The notes beneath the pieces are model-generated. The model was not told the DNA's origin, searched no databases, and worked only from the letters and a program-made list of their open reading frames with translations. Positions 10,620 through 20,600 of a stretch of 64,000 nt of DNA are shown in pieces. Location: NCBI GenBank assembly GCA_026075535.2, contig AP026539.1:9052001-9116000 (forward strand). The letters are read 5' to 3'. Source of the DNA: Tricholoma matsutake (Eukaryota; Basidiomycota; Agaricomycetes; Agaricales; Tricholomataceae). Position 1 is the first letter of the stretch. Each line of letters opens with the position of its first letter. The translations under genes and the position numbers were made by a program.

Positions 10620-12102
10620 CTGTGTGTTGAATGCACATCTGAAACAAGATTTGCCTTGTTTATCTTTGGCTTCAACAACCAGATTAGGTGCAGAGCCATC
10701 TGCTGGTGCAGGATTACACCATTTCTTGCAAAGTTCATCATCATCTTGGTGGTTGATGTAATGATAAGCATCAACAATAAATTGTGTTGTCATTTCCCAT
10801 GCCCTTTCCCATGATCCATTCCTGAGTGCAGTTCGAAGTACCAGACATGCTTTATCAATGCAAATGTAATCTGGTCTGGACTCTTCAGTATGAAAAACCT
10901 TCTCCAAAAATGCCAAAATATTGGTTGGTGATTCAGCCTTTGGAAATTTTGCCCAGGCAACCACAACACCACATGGTGCACATATTGTTTCAACACAGTA
11001 AAAGCTAGGAGCACTGAAATAATTTTTGTGCTCTGTTTCCTCCATTGGTTCATCATGTGGTTGTTCTGTTTGCTCATTCCTTGAAATCCATGGCAGGTTT
11101 TCAGCTGGCCTTTGTGTAATCCTTCGGAAACCAGGTGCAGATTGTCTTTTGTGTTGAGCAATGTATTTCTTCCATTGTGGCTGATGCTGTTGACATGCTT
11201 GTGTTGCTCTGATTTTTTCATTGTCACAGTTGTGAACACGGCATTTTGCACCATGGGCTTGTTCATGTATTGCACAAAAGACAGCACCACGATAGTTTAT
11301 GAGATCATCTGCACAGTTTTCATAAGCACAGTGCTTTGGCCCAAAGCATGTTCCATCAACAACTACCATCTTTACTGGTGCTTTGTCAATGTCCATGCCA
11401 TCTTCAGAGGTGGATGCAGATGTTGAACCAGAAGATGATGAAGAACTGGAATTGGCAGGTTGTGAAGAGGATTGTTCAACCTCATCAACTCCAACCACAG
11501 CAGCAGAAAGAGCAGTTGGAGTAGTATCAGCAGTTGTTGCAATGTAGTCATGAGTGCATTCTGAACAAGCATGTTGATCTGCAGCTCTGATAACTCCATT
11601 TTCACCAAGAATTGAGAAAGCTTCTTTTGTAATTTCACCAATTGCAAGATTATCCCAAACTGACAGCTCTGTATCAGCAGAAGCAGCAATGGTGTGGATG
11701 GACTCTTGAACAAAGGCCTGCCATATTTGACGATGTGACAACCAATGAAACCCATGTTGCTGTGTTTTTCCAAAAGAATTGTTCCAGAATTCCATGTATG
11801 ATGAGGCTGAAGCATGAAAGCTGTACATGGCATTCACAACAGCATTTGAGAAAACCCAATCAACCCATACACTTTGACCAACTTTGAGGAATTTGGCAGA
11901 ATTCAAATACAAGCTGGTGAACTGGTTCTCTTCATTGATTTCTGGAGTGCGCTCATGATCAGCACTATATGATGTCATGCAATTGGGGCATCTTCCAGTA
12001 AGAACTGGAACATCCTTGTGAATGGTATTATTCTTCACAAGTGTTACCAGGGGAATGTCTCTTTGTTTGGTTGTCTGAACCAGAGACCGAAATCCACATC
12101 CG

Positions 12103-12285
12103 TGTAAGAGTGCCTCTTACATCATCATTACATTATCACATGCCACTCAGTTATCACATGTTATTCTGATAGTATATAGTCTATACTTCGAGTACTTGTA
12201 CTGTATTCTAGAATCCCCCCTCGAAATATATTAAGTTCCTTATAGTTCTCGGTCCCTGAGTGTTGGAAGCTTCAGCTTCCTTCCA
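12103..12285 (+). mobile_element. Solo LTR (183 bp), copia-like, with 5-bp TSD ATCCG
   Basis: TGTAAGAGTGCC...CTTCCTTCCA is bounded by ATCCG at 12098-12102 and 12286-12290. The TG...CA ends, a TATATA-rich middle and the perfect 5-bp duplication identify an LTR left after LTR-LTR recombination. No other copy lies in this window, so assignment to copia is only from size and appearance. Confidence 0.85.
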
Positions 12286-12917
12286 ATCCGCTTGTGACAC
12301 ATTGATATGATTGAGGACAAATGATATGCACAGCTTCAATTGCTGTATATGATATTGGCTTGAGAGCAGTCTTTAGATGGCCCTTTTTGTTGTATTTGAT
12401 GAGGCCCAAGTGCCATGTCAATTCATCAAGTTTGGTTGCAATGTTGCTGACAATGTGGTTTTCAGAAATGCCTTCATACCAGTCAGATTCATGCAATAGG
12501 GATGCACTGTTGTTCACTTTTGCATGTACTGCCCGTGACAAGCTTTTGATCCAACTGTTGATGATAGATATGTTTTCTCCTTTTGCAAGCGAATACTGTT
12601 GTCTCGCATGTAAACTGAGAAGATCGGGATTTTCAGTCATTGTAAACAACAGTAATAAAACTGTTGAGAGTGAGATGTCATCTGGGAAGTTTTTCTGGAT
12701 GAATTGACTGAATGAAAGGAAAGTCAATTCTGGAAATGGGCTGAATTCTGACAATGCAGCAGCTGTGGGCAAAAAACTAAGACCCAGCAAAATCCACAAT
12801 GGCAAAGGTAGACAGCAAAGACTTGAAAACAGCCAGAGCATTGCATTTGGGCAATTGGGGTTACTAAAAGAGGGGACTTAGAACTATAACATGATTGGAT
12901 TGGTCCATTGTATCTAC

Positions 12918-14234
12918 TTACACAGCCTTAGACTTCTGCTTTTTTCTGCCAGTTACTTCTTTTGCTTTGCCTTTTCCCTTCTCTTTCTCTTTCCCCTTCC
13001 CCTTTTCCTTCCCTTCCCCCTTTCCTTTTCCTTTTCCTTTTCCTTTTCCTTTTCCTTTTCCTTTTCCTTTTCCTTTTCCTTTTCCTTTTCCTTTTCCTTT
13101 TCCTTTTCCTTTTCCTTTTCCTTTTCCTTTTCCTTTTCCTTTTCCTTTTCCTTTTCCTTTTCCTTTCTGAGTTTCTCCCATGTCAGATCCTGCCTCTGTC
13201 TCTCCCTTTGTCAAACCCTCTCCCCCATTTGCCAGCCATTCCAGAAGATCAGAAAATGCATATGCAGGTTTCAATATTCCCCACAACTCAATATCCGAGA
13301 GCTTGTCATCACTGTCCTCAAGCCAAGACACCATCGTAGGATAACCAGAAAGCTTTGGAAAAGCCTTGCTATACGTCAAGTGCCACTGTGATTTTCCCTT
13401 GAAAATGCTGATGATATCTGCATGTGTTGGCTTCCGATCAAAAACTTCTTTCAACTTTCCAGTCTCCCATAACATATTGCAGGTCTTGACAGCCACCAAC
13501 CATGCCTTGTACTTCTGCCATGCATAACCCAAATTTACATCCTTGTGATCGGTTAACTCAACCGGAATACTGAGAAAAGCAACCATCTTGTCTTTGAATG
13601 GAGAGCCAGTGACAGAAAGAGGTGTAGACATGCGAGTCTCAGGTGGGGCAGTACTAGTAGAACCAACTGGAGTCAAGACAGATAATGCAGGAAGGAATGT
13701 GGGTTGTTGTTCCTTATGTGAAATAAACATCAAGTAATCTTGATGGAGACTGTAAAAGTGTCTCACATAACAGACTGGAAGAATATAGTCTTTCTTTCTC
13801 TTAATCCATTCAATGTCTTCATCAAATGATACTGCAGCCTCATATCGGCCTTTGTCAGTCCACTCTCCTTGTTCATAAACAGATATTTGAGGGTTGGTTT
13901 CTATCATGGGATTATTATAAACAATAATAGGTATGCATGAAGGCTCCATACTTTCAATTGGAGACCACTTTGCAGCAATAGATTTGAGGATGGGTGCCAT
14001 AGAAAACTGAACATCGACTTTGAGAATCCAGAATGGCTTGACTTCGATAGAATCAACTAGTGAGTTATAAATATGTACTCTGCCCATCCTCAAAACTGGA
14101 GTCTTGAGATTGTCATCATCACCTGCATCAGCAAAATTGAAGACATTCCCAGTGGCATGTCCACACATATGTCCACCAGTAGTGCGGGATGATCCATGGA
14201 GAGCAGGTGGTGGACTGGATGATGGACTAGTCAT
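12918..14234 (-). CDS. Gly-Lys-repeat protein (438 aa), cargo gene of the 6.2-kb element
   Basis: Single uninterrupted frame from ATG (14234) to TAA. Residues 1-40 are Ser/Pro/Gly-rich and low complexity. About 40-350 look globular (HIYNSLVDSIEVKPFWILK, YVRHFYSLHQDYLMF, PVELTDHKDVNLGYAWQKYK, WHLTYSKAFPKLSGYPTM). The last 80 residues are a (GK)n tract from a TTTTCC array, ending in a basic KEVTGRKKQKSK tail. I do not recognise the globular part; it resembles multicopy hypothetical proteins of Agaricomycetes. A very basic tail suggests nucleic-acid binding or nuclear location (inference). It is the best preserved gene in the window, lies between the KDZ-associated and acidic-repeat genes on the same strand, and may be the most recently functional cargo. 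Confidence 0.7.
   Translation of the reverse strand: MTSPSSSPPPALHGSSRTTGGHMCGHATGNVFNFADAGDDDNLKTPVLRMGRVHIYNSLVDSIEVKPFWILKVDVQFSMAPILKSIAAKWSPIESMEPSCIPIIVYNNPMIETNPQISVYEQGEWTDKGRYEAAVSFDEDIEWIKRKKDYILPVCYVRHFYSLHQDYLMFISHKEQQPTFLPALSVLTPVGSTSTAPPETRMSTPLSVTGSPFKDKMVAFLSIPVELTDHKDVNLGYAWQKYKAWLVAVKTCNMLWETGKLKEVFDRKPTHADIISIFKGKSQWHLTYSKAFPKLSGYPTMVSWLEDSDDKLSDIELWGILKPAYAFSDLLEWLANGGEGLTKGETEAGSDMGETQKGKGKGKGKGKGKGKGKGKGKGKGKGKGKGKGKGKGKGKGKGKGKGKGKGEGKEKGKGKEKEKGKGKAKEVTGRKKQKSKAV
13018..13166. repeat. (TTTTCC)n microsatellite
   Basis: About 25 near-perfect hexamers. On the minus strand it encodes alternating Gly-Lys (GGAAAA), so length changes keep the frame. Confidence 0.95.
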
Positions 14235-14486
14235 TTGAATATCTATGGATGTTTTATAATGGTAAAAAGTAAAAGTAAAAGTAAAGATCCCTTATCTGGA
14301 TCTTGAAACCCTTTGGCTCGGACCATGGATGTTGCACCAGGAACAACTACGATGATATATTAAAAAGACCAAGTAATATTATTTTTTCATTACCTGTGTC
14401 ACCCGTCGAGGAGCCACCCAGTAAATGATCTAATACTAATTCTAGATTTAAAATTACAACTACAACAAATTAAAATACCTTTGGAC

Positions 14487-15736
14487 CTAAGGGCTACTAC
14501 AGAGACAGGGGATGGTCAGGATGTAACCAGTAAAAGAAAATGAAAATGGGGGCTTGCTAGTGGTTTTAGTACCCCCATTGTTGGCGTTGGTGCCAGCATT
14601 GTCATCCGTGGCCTTCCTGCCACTGGTGTTGGTGGTGTCGACCCCATCATTGGCGTTGTCATTGGTGGTGTCATCGCAGGGTTTGGGGCCTCCATTGTGG
14701 TTGTCGCCCCGGCCCTCCCCATGGCTGGCGTCGTCGTTGGTGTTCACGTCGTCGTCCTGGGCCTCCTCATCATTGTTGTCCTGGGTCTCCTCGTTGTTGT
14801 TGTCCTGGGCTTCCTTGTCATTGTTGTCCTGGCGCTCCCCATTGCCGTTGTCATCCTGGGCTTCCTTGTCATTGTCGTCCTGGCGCTCCCCATTGCCGTT
14901 GTCATCGTTGTCGTCCTGGCGCTCCCCATTGTCAGTGTCGGCATTGGTGTCATCATTGGTGTCGTTGGCAGGCTTGCCATTGTTCCCGTCGTCAGCCTTG
15001 CCGTTGTCCTTGTTGTCAGCCTCCCTGTCATTGTCATTGTCGGCTGCAGGCTCCCTGTGGCTCAAGCTGTCGTCAGTGCCATTGTTGTTGCTGGATTTGT
15101 CACTGGTCTCCTCTTTGCTCTCCTTGCTGTCACTGGATGGGGCCTGCAGGGCTCAGGGTCGACCAGTGCCACCCTGACAAGGAGGAGGGGGCAGGAAACT
15201 TGCCTTGGCTGCTCGAGCACGTTTGGGGGGGGCAACAGAAACTCCTCTCGCTTTGAGAGTGAGTTTGGCTCTATGAAAGAAAAAAAGAATGAGAAAAGAT
15301 ATTAATAAAGAAGAAACATACCTTAAAGGGGCAGCCAAAGCCGCACCCTGTGCTTTCAAGCCTCTTTTCAAGGTCCTGTAAAAGGAATAGCATGTTAGTA
15401 TACCATAATGATGATAAAAAAGAAACATATCTTAAAGGGGTGGCCGAAGCCACACCCTGTCCTTTTGAGCCTTTTTTCAAGGTCCTGTAAAAAGGAACAG
15501 AATGTTAGTACCATAATGGCTGGATAGAAGAGCTGGGTTACTTACCTTTTTCTACCTTTCCCCTTCCCAGACCGTTCCTCTTCTTCCTTCTCCTCATCTC
15601 GCTTCACTTTCTTTGAGCTGTCCTTTTTGAGTGCTGATATGGCACGTTTGCAGGTTTGCAATCCCAATTTGGGCAGGGATTTCGAAGGCAATGGGCTGGA
15701 TCCCTTGTTGCGTTTGTTGGCATGGGTGGTTGGCAT
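14487..15736 (-). CDS. Five-exon acidic Asp/Asn-repeat protein, cargo gene
   Basis: Model on the minus strand: exon 1 15736-15546 (ATG, Lys-rich, ends GKGKGRK), exon 2 15484-15431, exon 3 15375-15322, exon 4 15270-15204, exon 5 15143-14487. Introns of 61, 55, 51 and 60 nt have GT/GC...AG ends and TACTAAC-like branch motifs. Exons 2 and 3 are both 54 nt and nearly identical (GACCTTGAAAA start, CCCTTTAAG end): a tandem exon-intron duplication. The 5' site of intron 2 is AT instead of GT, so it may be a decayed site. Intron 4 is GC-AG and removes a TGA. Exon 5 encodes repeats such as NGERQDDNDKEAQ. A basic head and acidic tail are visible; no domain is recognised and the function is unknown. The exact 3' end is uncertain. 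Confidence 0.55.
15322..15484 (-). repeat. Tandem exon-intron duplication (109-nt unit)
   Basis: The 54-nt exon plus 55-nt intron starting at 15484 is repeated at 15375. Both exons open with GACCTTGAAAA after TTTTACAG and close with CCCTTTAAG. It parallels the tandem intron units at 22498-23019. Confidence 0.8.
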
Positions 15737-15922
15737 GGTTTTTGATGGGGGTGGTTGGTGGATGGGGTCGCGATGTGTCGGTGGTTGGGTTACTGTGGTG
15801 TGGTTGTGTGTGAGAGTGCTTGTGACAACACATCACACAGCTGTGATGCGCTATTACTGATGATGATTTGTTACCACGCACCTTAATTGGGTAATAAAAG
15901 TGTCAAATGTTGGGTAAAGAGA

Positions 15923-16000
15923 ATGACTTGGTAGCTAAGTGGTTAAGTGTGCTGTTCTATTTATGGTTCAACCCATGGTCGAGTGTTCAATTCTTGTTGG
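15923..16000 (+). other. tRNA-like (SINE-type) module at the right end of the 6.2-kb element
   Basis: TAGCTAAGTGG (15932-15942) fits a polymerase III A box and GTGTTCAATTCT (15983-15994) a weakened B box, about 40 nt apart, as in tRNA genes. I cannot fold a full cloverleaf by eye. A close relative is at 48028-48103, in the same place relative to another TTTACACT end. Confidence 0.55.
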
Positions 16001-16472
16001 ATGTGAAACTTTTATTTGGTAAAGCATGTGCTGTCCGGTTTGTCCGGTTGTGCAGTTGGTCATGCATCTGGGTGACTCTGGTGAATCCAGTTGTAATGAG
16101 TCCAGTCAGATTCGGGGGATTCCAGGTGTAAATTGGATCCTTATTCCAACTGGAATTATGCTGCATAGGGAAAAATACATACAAAAAAAATTCCACCAGA
16201 TTCCAGAAATTCCAGAAATTCTGGCCGGACAAACCGGAATCCAACCGGAATAGGTGGGGGAGTGTAAAGTACTCAAGGGAGCACAGAGGTGCCAGTTTGA
16301 TGGGTCATATTGGGCATCGTGCCTCAGATGGTGGGAAAATTGGTGGCACCACAGTGCGAGATCAATCCATGGGCTGCAAGCAGATGGGTGGTTGTTGAAC
16401 AGATGGATGGGTTCTTCCAGCCATTGCGGGCTCTGCTCCAGGTGGGGGTATGGACAGTTGATGAAATACCTG

Positions 16473-17350
16473 TCACTGTTGTGGAATTGCAGGGGATATG
16501 GCCCCGGATACACCACAAATCAGCAGGATGGACAGTTGATGGACAGGCTGTGGCATTTTGGTGATTGTAGGCTTGGGTGGTACCAATGGTGCCTGTGTGA
16601 GAGGTGGTGCCTCAAGTGGCCTACTGAACACCTCAGTTATGATTGTGATGGCATGCCTAGTGATCTCCACAGGATTGACAACTGTTGATGCTGGGATGTT
16701 GGGGGATTCTCTATCTTGCATTTGGAGGTTGCCAGCATTTTCCTTCCTCCTGCCTCCTTCACCTCTGTCACCACCACCTTCCCCTTCCCCTTCCCCTTCC
16801 CCTTCCCCTTCCCCTTCCCCTTCCCCTTCCCCTTCCCCTTCCCCTTCCCCTTCCCCTTCCCCTTCCCCTTCCCCTTCCCCTTTGCTTCCTTTGCCTTTGC
16901 CTTTGCCCCCTTAAGGCTCCCATCAGATGTGTCCATCTCATTGGTCTTGAACTCATCTGATCCACTTGAGAGAGGGGAATTGTCAAGGAGACAGTGTCCC
17001 TTGGTGGGGAGGGGGATGGCATCATCATCATCATCAGTATCAGAGCTGATATAATCCCCATCACCATCATCATTTCCAGTGGTCTCAGGAATAACCTTCT
17101 GCATGCTACAGGTAGTCCTAACCCTGCAAGGGGGAGTTGATTATTCTGAATTGAGGGAAATAGCATTCATATTGACCTTGATACAGTGGTGTTCATTCAG
17201 ATTCTTTCTTTTGGCTGTTGCGCATGCTTTGCTATGAGGTGGTCCCCCATAATCAAAATGACCATTGAGGAACAGCCAATGTGCAGCAGGAAACTTTGAG
17301 TCAGCTGGAGGAGCTGCCCCAACAATGGTGGGGAATTTGCTGGCTGCCAA
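16473..17350 (-). pseudogene. Second Gly-Lys-repeat gene, fragmentary
   Basis: Minus-strand blocks: 17350-17141 (FPTIVGAAPPADSKFPAAHW ... GHFDYGGPPHSKACATAK), then 17104-16637 with an acidic run (SSDTDDDDD), a basic stretch and about 18 Gly-Lys repeats from a TTCCCC array, then Pro-rich frames to about 16290. An intron or frameshift must separate the blocks. It lies outside the 6.2-kb element but has the same Gly-Lys design as the gene at 12918-14234, with different codons (GGGAAG instead of GGAAAA), so the two tracts arose separately. No domain is recognised. The upstream part ends near the hAT MITE at 17386. Confidence 0.45.
16779..16882. repeat. (TTCCCC)n microsatellite
   Basis: About 17 tandem hexamers encoding Gly-Lys on the minus strand (GGGAAG). 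Confidence 0.95.
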
Positions 17351-17385
17351 GGCTTACATGAGGGCATCAGCATAAGTGGTTAAAC

Positions 17386-17688
17386 TAGTGTTTCAAGGTC
17401 TGGTCTTTTGCTGTTTTGCTGTATCTCAGCAATGACTGGATGAAATCATTTTGTCAAAGAGAGGACCCCCCATTATTTTCACTTCTCTATCCATGATTAA
17501 ATTTTGTGATTATATTGACAATCACTGACCAGAATCCTTATGTTCCAGAGATGACCCCCCAGTCTTTGGCCAGATCTGTCTGCTCAAATATTTTCATGAT
17601 TTTATCTTATTGTTCGAGGTAGTAGGAGGCAGTTTAAATTTTAAAAAGACTGCAAAAGACTGCAACCCAACTGGACCTCAAAACACTA
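17386..17688. mobile_element. hAT-like MITE, family II (303 bp), 8-bp TSD GGTTAAAC
   Basis: TAGTGTTTCAAGGTC at left and GGACCTCAAAACACTA at right, between perfect copies of GGTTAAAC (17378-17385, 17689-17696). It is non-coding and a short relative of the element at 6055-7708. Confidence 0.88.
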
Positions 17689-17696
17689 GGTTAAAC

Positions 17697-20600
17697 CTCC
17701 CCATAATGACATACCTCATCGGTCACCATTCTTGAAGGTCATTGTTTGGAAATTGAGGTCATCCAAGAGTGCATGTTGAGCAGGCAAGCCAAGGTCCTTC
17801 AACCCCTGGCTCTTACTTTGTTGACCCTGCTTCTTTGTCTCATCTGGGAATTCGACGCCAGCAGGCCAACCTTCGAGTTAGAGACCATGGTCAACAAGAG
17901 CCTTTGTCATTGTATACCATGAAAATGACTGAATGGTAGGGTGTACACCAGTACTCTTGTTTGCAAATTCTACAAGTTGCATGTCAGTTTGTGAAGGAGG
18001 GTGCATCAACAATGATAATGTACTGAAGCCCTCAATGAAATGGTTTCTGACATCAGGCCAAAGGAAACTTGCATTGTGATCATGAGCACTATAGTTCCTG
18101 GTCCCTACATCAATTGGATTGCCACTACCTATGGCACCATTGTTGGCAGGCTCAACCTTCAGGTCCTTGCACTCCTGTTCCCTCTCCTGTTCCTACTCTG
18201 CAACATACTCATGGGTGGAATTTTGAGCAAGGAGTTACTATATGATATGAGACACAATTGGAATGAAGCATGAATTGGAAGCAACTCACTATGTGTGGGC
18301 CTTCATCATGCCAAGGAGGTCATCTTCACTGAAGTGGAGGTGCTTCTCAAAAACCTATAAGTCAGGTTAGCATCTTTACAACCAAATTGATCGACGTGCT
18401 CATGCCCTCCAGCCCTGGGGTGGCTTGGACTGCACCAAGGCTAACATCTTCATTAACACAGTTCCCAAATAAAGCAAAAATCATGTCAAAGCACTGGTTG
18501 GTCAGTTCCAATGCCTGGATATGTTATCAGTAAAGCATCATAGGACAAACAAAATACATTGCATACTACTTTTTTGATTCATTTTACTTCTATGGTCAAA
18601 TGTACAGTATATTGTTGGAGAGTAACACCATTATAATCCATTGTTTGAAGGCTGGAAAAGGTGTCCAGCAAGTCCTTGTAGTTTGGAAGCTCCTTGAATG
18701 GCTTGCAGCAAGTTTTGGCTAAACAGATTATCAGATCACATATAACTATAATTAATGGAGAAACTCACCACTACAAATCTCAAGCCCTACAAGATGTCAC
18801 ACCAGCTCTACATTCACAGCAAAGTAGCACTGAAACATATTCCACTCTGATTTTCCTGCTGCATATCCATGGAGTCAAATGAAGTACTTTGATGACACTC
18901 CTGGTGTCTCACTTCACCTCAGTAGCTGTGCTTGACAGAATTTCCAGGCATTGTTTGAATGCACCTTCAAGAGGGTTGTGTCAACCTCATCATAGTTGGC
19001 ATCTTGGGGGTTTGGATCATCTTTCCCATGACAAGCTTTGACTGGCGATGCAGGGGATGGAGAGAGGTGAAGACCTGAGGATGGAGAAGGGGGTAGACAT
19101 GGTAAGTATCCAGGTGCTCCAAAGCCAAGGAGCTCAAATACCTGCTCCTTGACTGCTTTGGAGGTAGAGAGTAGTAGGTTTTGGGAGGACTGGCAGAACA
19201 TTTTGTGAAGATGGCACAAAGAAGACATTGTGTTTGATGGCAGGAGTGGAAATAGGGTGGCATTGAGCATGAGGAGGACTGGGAGTCAGCTTGAAGGGCT
19301 CACCAACACACATGGACTTGAGAGTGTCAACATCAAAGTCATCGCCAATGGTGTCTGCTGTCATGTCACCAGGATAATGAACATGGTGGCACCTAGCTGC
19401 TGCTGGGACTCTGCTAGGGCCTTGCATGTGAGGCTTATGTTGGAATGAAGGCAGTATGGACTGGGTCCACCACTAATTTGAGTCTCATGTTGATCCAAGG
19501 CCTCACTGGGGTTGACATTGGAAGGCTCATGGGGTGTAATTCTACTGGTGGTATATTGAATTTGCATACTATCTGCAACACAGAATATTAATGATTATGG
19601 TTGAATAAATAGATGGATTATGCACATATTCAAAAAGTGTACAGAAGAATTAGGACCAAAACAAGATGGTCATATCAAGCTGAAAAAGTTCAAACAAGGG
19701 TTCCTAAGAGGGTCATTAGTGATTTTGGACACAGAATATTCCACAGAATATCTCACAGGCAAAAAGACTGGGAACAGTATGGATGTTTGCAGGAAAACAC
19801 AAAAGAAAACATGTAAATGTGACAAAAAGATAGAGGAAAAGAGGGGCAAGATAAAGTTGATGCTTGTAATTCCTCACGAGAAAGTGTTGAGTGGGGATGT
19901 TGGCAAAAGAAGGCAGAGGCTGATGTGTAAATGTATAATAGAGGGGTAGGGTTAAGCAGCAGGTATGTGAGGTGGTTGGAGTTCTGTGCATGGACAAAGT
20001 AGAAAGTGGGAAGGTACATATTTGGCTTCATTACTGAATCCATGTATCAATGAAGAAAGAAGCACAGTTCTACAAGAGGTGGTTTCATTGAGGGATCTGC
20101 AGTAGTATAGAAGAATAGCTTACTGATGACCTGTAGGGGATGCAAGAGACACTGAACTTCATTAATGTATTTGCATTAGTGGCTGCCAGTGGATTGGAGG
20201 CTCCAAGCAGGCATCACACTGACAGCTGCTGGGGGCAGTGGGAGGGGGCAGATCATCTTCTCATCAACAAACACATTTGACTTGACACACATCAGGCATC
20301 TTCTCAGGGTGGTGAATACCCACTAGTGGATTCTGGACAATTTGGGATTGTGGTGATTCCTGAATGACTGTATAGCTGTTTAAGCCACTAAAAAGTTCTG
20401 AATATCAACACCTCTCACAGCCATGGAGTCACAATGGCTGCTGTGGCTCTCAACAGCAGCACTCTGACATTCACTTGTGCTAGTCATTCCAAACCCAACC
20501 CAGTGACCATAGAAATGGGAATGTTTTATTTGGTCACTGCAGGTATTGGCATGGGTGACCAGGTCAGTTTCATCATATCTCAACCTCCCTTTGTTAACTC

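Larger units (their letters stand above)
10359..12841 (-). pseudogene. KDZ-transposon-associated CxC5/CxC6-type protein, disrupted by a solo LTR
   Basis: Starts at an ATG at 12841 and ends with an SD-repeat tail and TAA at 10359. Before the insertion the N-terminal region reads ...AVHIICPQSYQCVTSG; after it GFRSLVQTTKQ ... GRCPNC, so the first cysteine cluster is split at a Cys codon by the LTR at 12103-12285. Later features: VVDGTCFGPK (candidate first Asp), the second Cys/His cluster (HCAYENC ... FCAIHE ... CRVHNC), ICIDKACLVLR (candidate second Asp), DAYHYINH, WCNP. A 57-nt GC-AG intron (10619-10563) has CTGACTAACATG as branch region; splicing it gives NTQACEQLNAW, which supplies the expected Glu. 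The wording matches proteins annotated with CxC5/CxC6 clusters next to KDZ transposases. Acting as the DDE-type enzyme is inference. Apart from the LTR I see no stop. Confidence 0.78.
10090..16268. mobile_element. 6.2-kb TIR element carrying a KDZ-type gene and two accessory genes
   Basis: The left end TTTACACTGCCCCACCTATT and the right end, read inward on the opposite strand, TTTACACTCCCCCACCTATT continue into CCGGT and agree at 24 of 25 positions. Further in, both ends carry short CCGGTC/GGATTCC/CCAGT repeats (to about 10295 and from about 16040). Between them three genes lie on the minus strand (KDZ-associated CxC5/CxC6 type, Gly-Lys repeat, Asp/Asn repeat) and a tRNA-like module lies near the right end. 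I see no clear target duplication (flanks TCCTGTAA and GTACTCAA), so it either makes none, or one side has been rearranged. It cuts the DIRS-like recombinase at left. Treating the three genes as cargo of one transposon is inference from the paired ends. Confidence 0.72.

Noticed and set aside
12891..13391. Plus-strand frames with (FS)n, (FP)n or (FL)n repeats
   Set aside because: Readings of the TTTTCC microsatellite; the minus-strand Gly-Lys frame extends into 350 residues of non-repetitive protein, these do not.
14554..15305. Two long plus-strand frames (about 200 aa each), one with hydrophobic Val/Leu repeats resembling a membrane protein
   Set aside because: They are antisense shadows of the Asp/Asn-repeat exon; the minus strand has introns with branch points and consistent exon joins, the plus strand has none.
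10090..16276. An 8-bp target duplication for the 6.2-kb element
   Set aside because: I compared flanks for start positions at TTTACACT and TTACACT (TCCTGTAA or CCTGTAAT against GTACTCAA or AGTACTCA) and found no match.
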